Source: Histomonas meleagridis (lineage: Eukaryota > Parabasalia > Tritrichomonadida > Dientamoebidae). From it: a DNA stretch of 64,000 nt. The notes below the pieces were generated by a model that searched no databases, was not told where the DNA came from, and saw nothing but the letters and a program-made list of their open reading frames with translations. A program made the position numbers and the translations under genes. Location of the stretch: positions 310,001-374,000 of the forward strand of contig WSYJ01000099.1 in assembly GCA_020186115.1 (NCBI GenBank), read 5' to 3'. This document shows, in pieces, positions 1 to 8,493 of this stretch (position 1 is the first letter of the stretch; each line of letters opens with the position of its first letter).

Positions 1-2953
1 TGCAGTCATTCTGCTTCTGTTTATATTATTTATATTAATATTTGTTCGTTCTAATATTAATTTTGTTATATCATAATTTTTGGTAATGATTGATAACATT
101 AATGGAGTATTTCCATCTCGATTTTTAATATTTAAATTAATTCCTTCTTTACACAAAAGCATTTCAATTATTTCATAATCATTTTGTTTAAATGCAATTG
201 TTAATGGTGTCTCATCAAAAATATTAGAAGCGTTTATATCAATATCTTGGCGATCCAATAATAATTTAACTATTTCAATATTTCTTAAAGGTGTAACAGA
301 TTGCATTTCCGATTGATATGAACAGTATTGCTTTTGATGTTTAGGAATATAAATTGCACTTATTAATGGCGTCATCCCAATCATATCTGGCGCATTTACA
401 TCAATATCTGGTTGACTTAAAAGTAATTTAAATATTTCAGAATTCCGTTTTTGAATTGCAATGTTTAATGCAGTTAGTCCAACATCGTTTGGAATATTTA
501 CATCAATATCTTTATGATTCAAAAGTAATTGAACGATTTCAATTCTGTTTTGTTGTGTTGCTATTATTAATGGGATTTGGAAATTGGAAATATTACTTGA
601 AAAAAGACCACATTTTTGAATCTCATATAAATAATTTTTGGGATCTAAAGATTGAGGATATTTTGTTGTTGAAATTTTACCATTAACATTAATTCCTTTT
701 TGTTCGAGAAGTAAATGAGTAATGTCATCATGGTTATTTATAATTGACGCAACAAGTGCCGACGATTTTTTTTTTGCTATTAATATTAATTTTGATATCT
801 TTTTGCTTTAGAAGTAATTTAACAATTTTGAAATAACCTTTAGATGATGCATATATTAATGCGGTTTCTTTATATATATTTTGTGCATTTACATCAATTT
901 CTATTTGTTGAAGTAATAATTTTGCAATGTCATAATACCCTTTATGACAGCAATATATTAATGGCGTATTCCCATTTTTATCAGGAGTATTAACATCGAT
1001 ATTTGGTAATGTTAAAACATATGAAACAAGTTCAATATTATTAGATACAACTGAAAATGGTAATGTTTCTGTTGGAATATTTTGATACTTTTTAAGAAGA
1101 TATTTAACAAGATACATATTACCATTCGTGGCTGCCGCTTGTATAAATTTGTTATTGGACTCAAAATTCTCTTCTTTTTCTAAATATAAGAAAATATCAT
1201 AATTGTAATGTTTAATACATGCAACAGCAAGAAGTTCTCTTTCGGAAGAAGTTTTAGATTGGCCTAATGAATTGATATCGTTTTCAATTATATGTGATCT
1301 TGCATGTTTTTTCGCAAATCGTATTGAATTGGAATCAAAATGATCTAATACATTAAATCCTGGCTTAAATCCTGTTGAAGTAGATTCACTTGGAGCATTA
1401 AATCCTGGCTTAAATCCTGCTGATGTAGATGAAGTAGTTGAAGCAGGTGGAATATTAAATCCTGGCTTAAATCCTGTTGAAGTAGATGAAGTAGTTGAAG
1501 CAGGTGGAATATTAAATCCTGGTTTAAATCCTGTTGAAGTAGATGAAGTAGTTGAAGCAGGTGGAATATTAAATCCTGGTTTAAATCCTGTTGAAGTAGA
1601 TGAAGTAGTTGAAGCAGGTGGAATATTAAATCCTGGCTTAAATCCTGTTGAAGTAGTTGAAGCAGGTGGAATATTAAATCCTGGTTTAAATCCTGTTGAA
1701 GCAGATTCACTTGGAACATTAAATCCTGGTTTAAATCCTGGTTTAAATCCTGTTGAAACAGATTCACTTGGAACATTAAATCCTGGTTTAAATCCTGTTG
1801 AAACAGATTCACTTGTAACATTAAATCCTGGTTTAAATCCTGTTGAAACAGATTCACTTGGAGCATTAAATCCTGGTTTAAATCCTGTTGAAGCAGATTC
1901 ACTTGGAACATTAAATCCTGTTGAAGCAGCTGAGTTTTCTGATTTCATTTCAAAGGTTTCATTTTGTTGGATACCGAAACTTACACCATTTATGTTAAAT
2001 GAGCCATTGCTCTTTTGGTTTTCATAAAGATAAACAAAAATATCATTTCTATTATATTTAATTGCAGTTTGATAAGCCATTTTTAAATTCTTTGCATTAT
2101 CATCAATTCTTTGCATACAAAGATGAAATATTTCGACATTTCCTCCTGCAATTGCATATAGTAAAACATTATCTAAGTCAGAACCATTCAACATTAAAAA
2201 TTTGAAACATTTGATTGATCCATAAAATGCTGCATATTGAATGAGAGTAACAGGATTATCGCAAAGTTCAGAATACCTTTCGTACTCTGAATGTTTAATT
2301 ATTCTATTAAACTTAAAATCGGGTTGTGATGAGATTTCTTGGAGCCGATCAATATCATCAATTCGAATTACTTTGGCAATTTCTACTGGATTGTATCCAT
2401 CATGCGCATATTTTTTATGAAGTTTAAAGTCATCTTTTTGAAGATCTGAGTTGAAATCAAAAAGTTCATGGGGATTAAAAACACATGATACTCTTGAAGC
2501 TGTTTCGATTCGACGAACATTCGTCCGATTTTGAGGTATCGGTTTTAAGTGAATAAAATAATGAGATTCTATATTTGAAACAAAATCTGACTCAATTAGA
2601 TTTTCTTCCAACATACGGAAAAGAATATAGTTTGTTTCTCTTTCGCCGTTTAGGAGAAGAAAATGACCAAACATTTTGAAGATTTCTAGGCTTTCATTGA
2701 ATTGTTTTTCTTTAGTTTCAACTGATTTTAAATAGAGAAAATACAAATCAATTTCCTTCCTTTGTGAGAGAAAAGATGAATATATAGCTTCAAAAAGAAT
2801 AATATTAAAAGAATTTTGAGAATTTATTTCAAAAAAATTCATTGTTGCTTGAATAATATTTTCAATATTTTCTTTTTCAAGTTGGAAGACAATGTTTTTT
2901 ATTGACTGCACATAATCAATTTCTTGTTGATGGTTTTCTAGAGTTGCTTCCAT
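1..2953 (-). pseudogene. DUF3447/ankyrin-repeat protein, frameshifted and running off the window
   Basis: The ATG is at 2953. Residues 1-340 are the N-terminal DUF3447-type module shared with the genes at 8494-11156 and 44926-46963 (similar stretches around YNPVEIAKVIR and LQEISSQ). Residues ~345-545 are a low-complexity insert with 11 GFKPGFN motifs. Ankyrin repeats follow (KNGNTPLIYCC, KETALIYASSKG). The long frame stops at 734-736. Downstream of a 10-T run at 766-775 (A10 on the sense strand), a +1 frame stays open to base 1 and encodes at least six more ankyrin-like units. One base too many in the run therefore explains the break. It is either a real pseudogene lesion or a homopolymer sequencing error. 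The true 3' end lies outside the window. Ankyrin arrays act as protein-binding scaffolds; the partner is unknown. No spacers interrupt the repeats here, unlike in the two paralogues. Confidence 0.8.
1345..1930 (-). repeat. In-frame minisatellite encoding GFKPGFN repeats
   Basis: Tandem units of about 45-54 bp inside the ankyrin gene each encode GFKPGFN followed by either a PSES(A/V)ST spacer or an IPPASTTS(STS)T spacer. Eleven GFKPGFN motifs are readable. Five adjacent copies carry the IPP-type spacer and are almost identical, which implies recent unit expansion. The array sits between the DUF3447 module and the ankyrin repeats, where the two paralogues have no counterpart. Unit length is always a multiple of 3, so the frame is kept and other frames also stay open. 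Confidence 0.9.
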
Positions 2954-2955
2954 TT

Positions 2956-2985
2956 GGACCTGATCAGGTCCGGTGGCAAACGATA
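2956..2985. promoter_or_regulatory. Perfect 16-bp palindrome and Myb-type motif upstream of the ankyrin gene
   Basis: GGACCTGATCAGGTCC (2956-2971) is a perfect palindrome two bases upstream of the ATG at 2953. AAACGATA (2978-2985) follows it on the + strand. It resembles the trichomonad M3/Myb recognition element (AACGAT core), but lies inverted relative to the gene. Function is inferred only. Confidence 0.4.
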
Positions 2986-3180
2986 TACAAATTAAATGGT
3001 TTATAAACTGTTTTTCACATCGTCATTCTGAAATTCCTAACAGTAAAACTATTCTTATATCCTTTTGCTTGTATTTGTTTTCATTCAAGTTCACTATTTC
3101 GTGTAGTTTCCCATTTCTTATGTAACAAAATCATTTAATCAAAATCCAGCCAAACACTTAAATTTGTATTATAATCAATT

Positions 3181-4416
3181 TTACTGAATCCATTTCACAG
3201 TTGACAAGTCAATTCCTGCTTGCTTCATTTCCCATAATGGGCTTAAGTTTCTTAATTCGACCACAGCCTTCTTTAATTGCTCGACGAACCTATCAATTTC
3301 TTCTTTTGTTGTGAACTTAGAAAGCCCAATTCTCAATGATGTATGCGCAAGTTCATCACTTACACCCACAGCCTTTAATACGTATGAAGGCTCTAATGAA
3401 TCAGACGTGCAAGCGCTTCCTGAGCTAACTGCGAACTCAGATATCTTTGCCATTAATGATTCACCTTCAACTGAATCAAATGAAATGTTAACGCAGCCAA
3501 ACCATCGCGATTTTTGTGACCCATTAACTGTAATCTCTGGAATGTTTTCTTGAACTTTCTGAATAAGATATCGCCCGAGGTCTTCAATGTATGGAGAATC
3601 CCATTTCATCTCTCTCGAGGCAATTTCGGCGGCTTTGCCAAAGCCAACAATTAATGGAACAGCTAACGTTCCACTTCGAAGTCCTCGTTCTTGGCCACCG
3701 CCGCTAAGGACTGGATCAAGACGGATATGTGGTCGACTACCTACGTACAATGCTCCAATACCTTTCGGTCCATGGCACTTATGACCAGATAATGACATGA
3801 TGTTGACGCCAAGCTTCTTGACATCAATTGGGATTTTGCCGAAGCCTTGGGCTGCATCAGTATGCATCCAAATACCATGCTTCTTACAAATGGCTGATAA
3901 TTGGGAAATGGGTTGTATTACTCCAATCTCATTATTGACTGTCATGACGGATACAAGACCAGTGTCGGGTCTGATGGATTTCTCGAGATCGGTAGGATTA
4001 ACAAGACCATCCTTTTGAACTGGAAGAAATGTAACATCAAATCCTTTACGCTGAAGATAACGTGCACTTTCTAAAACGCACTTATGTTCTATTTGTGAAA
4101 TAATGAGATGCTTTTTGCCTTTGTTACTAAGGTAATTCATGGCACCTTTTATTGCAAGATTATTTGATTCTGTGGCTCCAGAAGTGAAAATAATTTCTTT
4201 TGGTTTGCAATTGACTAAACTGGCAATGCTTGCACGAGCTTTTTCAACAGCTGCCATGCTTTCTATTCCAAAGCCATGTTGTTTGGAATGTGCGTTTCCA
4301 TGTGCAAAAGTCTCATAAGGAAGCATTGCATCTAATACACGTGGATCTAATATTGATGTTGCTTGTGTGTCGAGGTAGGATCCTTTGAAATATGATCTTG
4401 AAAAGGATTTCAGCAT
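3181..4416 (-). CDS. iscS: Cysteine desulfurase IscS/Nfs1, probably hydrogenosomal
   Basis: A PLP enzyme that takes sulfur from cysteine for Fe-S cluster assembly. Numbering from the open-frame start (4452, a GTG) puts the PLP lysine in SGHK (K225), the catalytic-loop cysteine in SGSACTS (C348), the conserved EHK (H123), and the RSGTLAVPL stretch typical of group I IscS. The frame extends to GTG 4452, and in-frame ATGs lie at 4443 and 4416. I prefer 4416: it gives MLKSFSRSYFKG, which resembles hydrogenosomal presequences (ML/S/R-rich with an aromatic near the cleavage site). It also sits 19 nt behind a perfect initiator TCACTT (4437-4432 on the - strand). The stop overlaps a TAAA. It is divergent from eL30. 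The family is certain; localisation is inferred. Confidence 0.93.
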   Translation of the reverse strand: MLKSFSRSYFKGSYLDTQATSILDPRVLDAMLPYETFAHGNAHSKQHGFGIESMAAVEKARASIASLVNCKPKEIIFTSGATESNNLAIKGAMNYLSNKGKKHLIISQIEHKCVLESARYLQRKGFDVTFLPVQKDGLVNPTDLEKSIRPDTGLVSVMTVNNEIGVIQPISQLSAICKKHGIWMHTDAAQGFGKIPIDVKKLGVNIMSLSGHKCHGPKGIGALYVGSRPHIRLDPVLSGGGQERGLRSGTLAVPLIVGFGKAAEIASREMKWDSPYIEDLGRYLIQKVQENIPEITVNGSQKSRWFGCVNISFDSVEGESLMAKISEFAVSSGSACTSDSLEPSYVLKAVGVSDELAHTSLRIGLSKFTTKEEIDRFVEQLKKAVVELRNLSPLWEMKQAGIDLSTVKWIQ

Positions 4417-4431
4417 TCTTTTTGATATGTT

Positions 4432-4437
4432 AAGTGA
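4432..4437 (-). promoter_or_regulatory. Initiator element TCACTT for iscS
   Basis: It matches the trichomonad Inr consensus TCA(+1)Y(T/A) on the minus strand. It would give a 19-nt 5' UTR to ATG 4416 and lies downstream of the alternative ATG at 4443, so it decides the start. Confidence 0.55.
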
Positions 4438-4443
4438 CCACAT

Positions 4444-4848
4444 TCCGGCCACTTTCGCTTCAGAAAAAATTCAGAAAAATAAATAATGTCAATCAAATTT
4501 CCTTAGAAAAAGTCAAATGCCATTTAAGGGAGATTGAGTAAAATATCCGTCTTCTTAAAATTGCAATCCACTCAATCTTTAATGGTCTTTCTGCGAATAT
4601 TTGAGATTAAGATCCAACTTGTTAGAGAAACATTTGCTGGTTTTATAACTGTTGTTTAGAATTAAGAAGCACATACAATAATTGTTAAATAATAATTATT
4701 ATGATATTTCAGTTGTACCTGAAAAAATGTAAACTTTCAAGAAAAATGTATATTGTTACTTATAGTTAGAAATAAGAATTATATGGGTTTTTAGTTGTTT
4801 TGATTTTTAATTGCTGAAAAAGGGTAAATTTACCCATTTCATGCTCTG
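4444..4848. other. Divergent intergenic region iscS / eL30
   Basis: About 400 bp of AT-rich DNA between two divergent genes. It holds a perfect 14-bp palindrome, GGGTAAATTTACCC (4822-4835), about 35 bp before the eL30 ATG. I see no coding region. Confidence 0.5.
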
Positions 4849-4865
4849 CGGTTTGGCCAGCCTTT
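4849..4865 (+). promoter_or_regulatory. Ribosomal-protein-type promoter motif upstream of eL30
   Basis: CGGTTTGGCC (4849-4858) is followed two bases later by CCTTT (4861-4865), five to nine bases before the ATG. The same CGGTTTGGYC plus CCTT arrangement precedes eL36 at 11247. CCTTT resembles the trichomonad M5 start-site motif. Confidence 0.55.
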
Positions 4866-4869
4866 TTTA

Positions 4870-5208
4870 ATGGGACGCAAAAATATCACTAAAGCACGTG
4901 AATCTATCATTAGTAGCCTCAGCCTTGTTACCAAGTCAGGAAAGTACAGCCTTGGCATTGAACAGACATTGAGGACACTTCGTTCTGGTCAAGCCAAGCT
5001 TGTTATATTTGCATCAAACATTGCACCATCACAAAAATCCCTCATAGAATACTATGCAATGCTTAGCCAATGCGATATTCTTCCATTTGACGGCGATAAT
5101 GTTGATCTTGGAACAGCCTGTGGTAAATACTTCCGCTCCTCAGTTATTACCATTATTGATGCAGGTGAATCCGAAATCCTCAAGATGATCAAAGAAAAGT
5201 CTGAATAA
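4870..5208 (+). CDS. RPL30: 60S ribosomal protein eL30
   Basis: 112 residues, full length for eL30, a single L7Ae-type fold that binds rRNA in the large subunit. Family stretches are visible: SLVTKSGKYSLG, the QAKLVIFASNIAP strand-loop, EYYAMLS and NVDLGTACGKYFR. The ATG lies right behind the CGGTTTGGCC/CCTTT promoter motif, so the 5' UTR must be only a few bases. The stop is TAAA, in line with the trichomonad poly(A) signal overlapping the stop. It converges on the PDI-like gene, with only about 45 bp between the two stops. Confidence 0.97.
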   Translation: MGRKNITKARESIISSLSLVTKSGKYSLGIEQTLRTLRSGQAKLVIFASNIAPSQKSLIEYYAMLSQCDILPFDGDNVDLGTACGKYFRSSVITIIDAGESEILKMIKEKSE

Positions 5209-5253
5209 AATTTTCGCAATATCCTATTTTTTTTCTTTAAATATTTAATATCA

Positions 5254-6762
5254 TTAAAGTTCTTCAAGAACTTCTTCTTTTTCAGGTTCCGAAGATGCAA
5301 CAGCGTTCAACAAGTCATCAAGTTCTTTTCCTATTTCTTCTTGATTCTCTCCAGGGAAATCGAACAAATGTTGACCCAAGAAATTCATTTCATCTAACAT
5401 TTCATCATACGACGGTTGTGGCGGTTTAACCTTAACGTTCTCTGTTGCATATTTACAAATAAATCGCAACAAATTATTCGAAGAGAAATGCGACCACATG
5501 TAAATTCCTTCTTTATTATTTTTGGTGAACATATGTACATGTGGCAACACTTTCAAAGAAGGGAATGGTTTCGGAGAAGTATTTAAGTCAATATTAATAT
5601 AAGCAAATTTAATCGAAGTTTCTTTAAGTTGTTCAGCAATGTTTTTGAAATCTTCAATTTCATTTGGAATGAAAGCAGGATTTCCATAAAGAACAACTAC
5701 ATCATGTTCAGGATCATTAACAAATTCAGCATATGACTTTCCAACAAGTTTATGAATTATTTCATTATTTTCTTCTTGGTCTTCTGATTCACTTATATAT
5801 TGCTTTTGAAGTTTACCTTCTCTTACATCTGATAAATATTGCTTAAAAGGAGTCCCTTTTTGATACTCATAATAATATCCTTCTTTATAATTAAACACCC
5901 AAAAACTGGGCGGATCAACTTTTTGATTAGTGCAGATCGAATAGTATTGAAAAAGTGACTCCGATATAAAACCGAATTTGAATTCGGTGAATTGATGCGA
6001 AAGTTCATAAAGAAGTTGCTTATATTCTTCGTTGTAATCATAATCAAGGATAACAGCGAATGTTGAGTTACTTGCGATGATGTCGCGTGGCTGGAGTTGC
6101 TTGTATTTAGGAATCATTGCTTTTTGAAATGAATTGAAATCATCAAATGATTCAATAATGTTGTCATCTGCTCGGTAAACACCAAACTTATGGTCTGTGA
6201 GTTCAAGTTCTTTGAATAAAGATTCAGATATGTTGATTATTTCAAATTGTTCTAATTCATAAGTATGTGAAAGTAAAAGGGATAGACATTCATTGTAATT
6301 AGTTTCTTTAGAAAAGATTGTCAATGGTAGGTGGCCAAGAATTGCCTTTAGGCTATCTAATGATTTAACTGTTGGTTGATCATAAATCCAACTTCTGAAT
6401 AAAAATAAAGATTGTGAAATATCGTCAGGGATTCTTGAAACTCGTGTAAGGTTTCCTTCATAGAAATGTGCAACACATGGAAGTTCATAATCTCCTTTGG
6501 ATAAAACAAGACCTGCGCCTGATTCATACATAACTCCAAAGTAAGCATCTCCTAAAAATTCAGGTGAAATTGAGACCATTACTTTAAGTGTATCCCATTC
6601 AAAATCATTGATTTTATCTGAAATAACAAGAACAATTAAATGCTTATTTTGAGATGCAATTTGTTCGAAGTTTCCTGGTTCTACGGAAGGGAGAAATCCT
6701 ATTGCAGTAGAAAGATATGGGATGTGAATTGAGAAAGTTGTATGTAGAAGGAGAAAAAGCAT
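5254..6762 (-). CDS. ER thioredoxin-fold (PDI-like) protein without CxxC
   Basis: 502 residues. A hydrophobic N-terminus (residues 1-20) looks like a signal peptide. The C-terminal part (about 340-445) has PDI a-domain features: VGKSYAEFVNDPEHDVVVLYG resembles the stretch that precedes the active site in PDIs, followed by IKFAYINIDLN and a proline-rich SLKVLPHVHMF strand matching the cis-Pro loop. Where PDIs have WCGHC, this protein reads LYGNPAF, so no redox cysteines remain. The central region (100-330) resembles the redox-inactive b/b' domains of PDIs. The acidic C-terminal tail ends VLEEL, with no KDEL-type signal. Inferred role: a chaperone-like or client-binding ER lumen protein. Family assignment is fairly sure; function is open. 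Confidence 0.7.
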   Translation of the reverse strand: MLFLLLHTTFSIHIPYLSTAIGFLPSVEPGNFEQIASQNKHLIVLVISDKINDFEWDTLKVMVSISPEFLGDAYFGVMYESGAGLVLSKGDYELPCVAHFYEGNLTRVSRIPDDISQSLFLFRSWIYDQPTVKSLDSLKAILGHLPLTIFSKETNYNECLSLLLSHTYELEQFEIINISESLFKELELTDHKFGVYRADDNIIESFDDFNSFQKAMIPKYKQLQPRDIIASNSTFAVILDYDYNEEYKQLLYELSHQFTEFKFGFISESLFQYYSICTNQKVDPPSFWVFNYKEGYYYEYQKGTPFKQYLSDVREGKLQKQYISESEDQEENNEIIHKLVGKSYAEFVNDPEHDVVVLYGNPAFIPNEIEDFKNIAEQLKETSIKFAYINIDLNTSPKPFPSLKVLPHVHMFTKNNKEGIYMWSHFSSNNLLRFICKYATENVKVKPPQPSYDEMLDEMNFLGQHLFDFPGENQEEIGKELDDLLNAVASSEPEKEEVLEEL

Positions 6763-7110
6763 CTGATTTCACATAACATTTCAGCAAAATTGTCATTGTG
6801 CTCACAAATTTGCTCTGAAAAATTTTGAATTGAAATATATGGCAAATATTATATTTCAATCAAATTGACTCTGGCACAAAAGATACTGGAGACTTCAAGA
6901 ATTGAAACAAAATTTTCTAATATATAAGTTATTTGTTAGCAGTAAATGTTGCAATGATAGCCTTTTAGTATGCGCTTTTTTTTGAAATTAAGAAATAAGT
7001 TAAAGTTTTTTCACCACTAAAAGCGAAAGTTCTCTCACACGGCGTTCAGACAGAAATAAACCACTCAATTATGGATTTTTTCAATGATTATTTGATGTAA
7101 CTTTTTCATT
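6763..7110. other. Intergenic, divergent promoters
   Basis: About 350 bp between the PDI-like gene (-) and the beta-helix-like gene (+). AT-rich; no coding signal or RNA gene recognised. Confidence 0.4.
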
Positions 7111-7116
7111 TCATTA
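7111..7116 (+). promoter_or_regulatory. Initiator TCATTA
   Basis: A perfect TCAYTW match immediately before the ATG at 7118. The transcript would start about five bases before the start codon. Confidence 0.55.
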
Positions 7117-7117
7117 A

Positions 7118-8149
7118 ATGTTCATCAATAATTTAACATTAATTCACTTATCAGTGACGAATTCCTTTTCTCAGTCACCTTTGATCGCAGGGAAATTTAA
7201 ATCAGTAGCAATAATAAATTCCAAATTTTTGAAATCATTTCATCAATTACTATATGGTTCATCATTTGGCCATCTAAACCTTGATAAGTCATGTTTTTAT
7301 TATTTCTTAAGCTCTTTAATTCAGACTTCATCAATTCAAAGTATAAACTTAAAAGTCTATAAATCAGACCTTCCTACTTATACAGACGATGATATTGAAA
7401 TTTCAAATTGTTTATTCACCAAGATTATTTTAATTGATTTTCTTGTATCAATAAATGCAAAACTAACAATAATTAATTCCAATTTTTTTGACATTTCTAG
7501 TTCTACTTCTTCTATATTGTTTCAATCATCTGCAAATACTATTAGAGATTGTACCTTTAGGTATATTTATACAAGAATATATACAAGTTCAATTACACTT
7601 ACAAATGTCTCTGTATGTGAAAGCACTTTAATTTCTCAATGTCAAATTCCTGATGAAGCATTTAATCCAATTCATATTCTATCATATGTAAATATCACAA
7701 ACAACAAAATCAATAAATTTTTTGGATGTGTAGAAAATGATTTTTCGTATTCAGCTATATATCATTTTAAACAAATATTAACTGAAAATAATAATTTCGA
7801 TAGTTATTTATTCTTTTGTTACATGAAAAGAAATGAAATTAATATAATAAATTCTGTTTTTATAAATAACAATGGAATAATTTGTGATTCATCTTTGAGA
7901 GGGTTATTGGGCTTTAAAGATTTTGTAATACAAAATTCTTGTTTAAGTAATGTAACTGTTCAACCATCAAATTCAAAAGCAGTAAAATTAATAAAATGCG
8001 CAATCGATGAATCTATAACCAATGCGGACATTGAAGAGTGCACGAATGGAGAGAAATGTCCAATTTTGGATGAATCAATCCAAGAAGAAATATTGGCATT
8101 TGATTATGGTATAATAGGTGATGAAATCATGGAATTTAAAATTGCTTGA
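7118..8149 (+). CDS. Putative right-handed beta-helix (Pmp-like) protein
   Basis: 343 residues, rich in N, S, I, F and short strands of the type (I/L)xIxNSxFxx: VAIINSKFLKS, LTIINSNFFDIS, INIINSVFINN, FVIQNSCLSN. This periodicity is typical of parallel beta-helix proteins, including the large trichomonad families annotated as polymorphic-outer-membrane-protein-like. No signal peptide or transmembrane helix is apparent, although surface members of this family usually have both. It may therefore be a short intracellular or truncated member. The start is fixed by an Inr five bases upstream. The stop is TGA. No function can be stated beyond the fold guess. Confidence 0.55.
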   Translation: MFINNLTLIHLSVTNSFSQSPLIAGKFKSVAIINSKFLKSFHQLLYGSSFGHLNLDKSCFYYFLSSLIQTSSIQSINLKVYKSDLPTYTDDDIEISNCLFTKIILIDFLVSINAKLTIINSNFFDISSSTSSILFQSSANTIRDCTFRYIYTRIYTSSITLTNVSVCESTLISQCQIPDEAFNPIHILSYVNITNNKINKFFGCVENDFSYSAIYHFKQILTENNNFDSYLFFCYMKRNEINIINSVFINNNGIICDSSLRGLLGFKDFVIQNSCLSNVTVQPSNSKAVKLIKCAIDESITNADIEECTNGEKCPILDESIQEEILAFDYGIIGDEIMEFKIA

Positions 8150-8493
8150 AACAAAAAGTAAAAATTTTTTGTTTGTGAATACTTTGTTTTTATGAAATTA
8201 CTTGAGTTGAAAATTTCGAATTATTTCTTTACACAATTTTTTTATCATTTTTCATTGTTTGAGGAGAATTGTATGTAAGAAATGAGAGTGAATTACTTTT
8301 TATATCTGTTAAATTGAAATTTCATATTTCAATTTCAAATGAAATCAATTTATAATTAAAATATTTATTCAATATAAAATAATGTATATATAATTGCAAA
8401 ATTTTGTTATTTTTAAATTAAAATGGAAAATCTTTTCAATAATTAATAGAAAAAGTATTATCTTCAAGTATGAATGTTTATTCAATGAAAAAT
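8150..8493. other. Convergent intergenic spacer
   Basis: About 340 bp of very AT-rich DNA between converging stop codons (8149 on +, 8494 on -). Nothing recognisable. Confidence 0.4.

Noticed and set aside
1345-1911. Second long open frame (188 codons) across the GFKPGFN repeat array
   Set aside because: It is the shifted reading of an in-frame minisatellite; it has no start context and no independent family.
3311-4018. Plus-strand open frames opposite iscS
   Set aside because: Shadows of the iscS codons; no family features.
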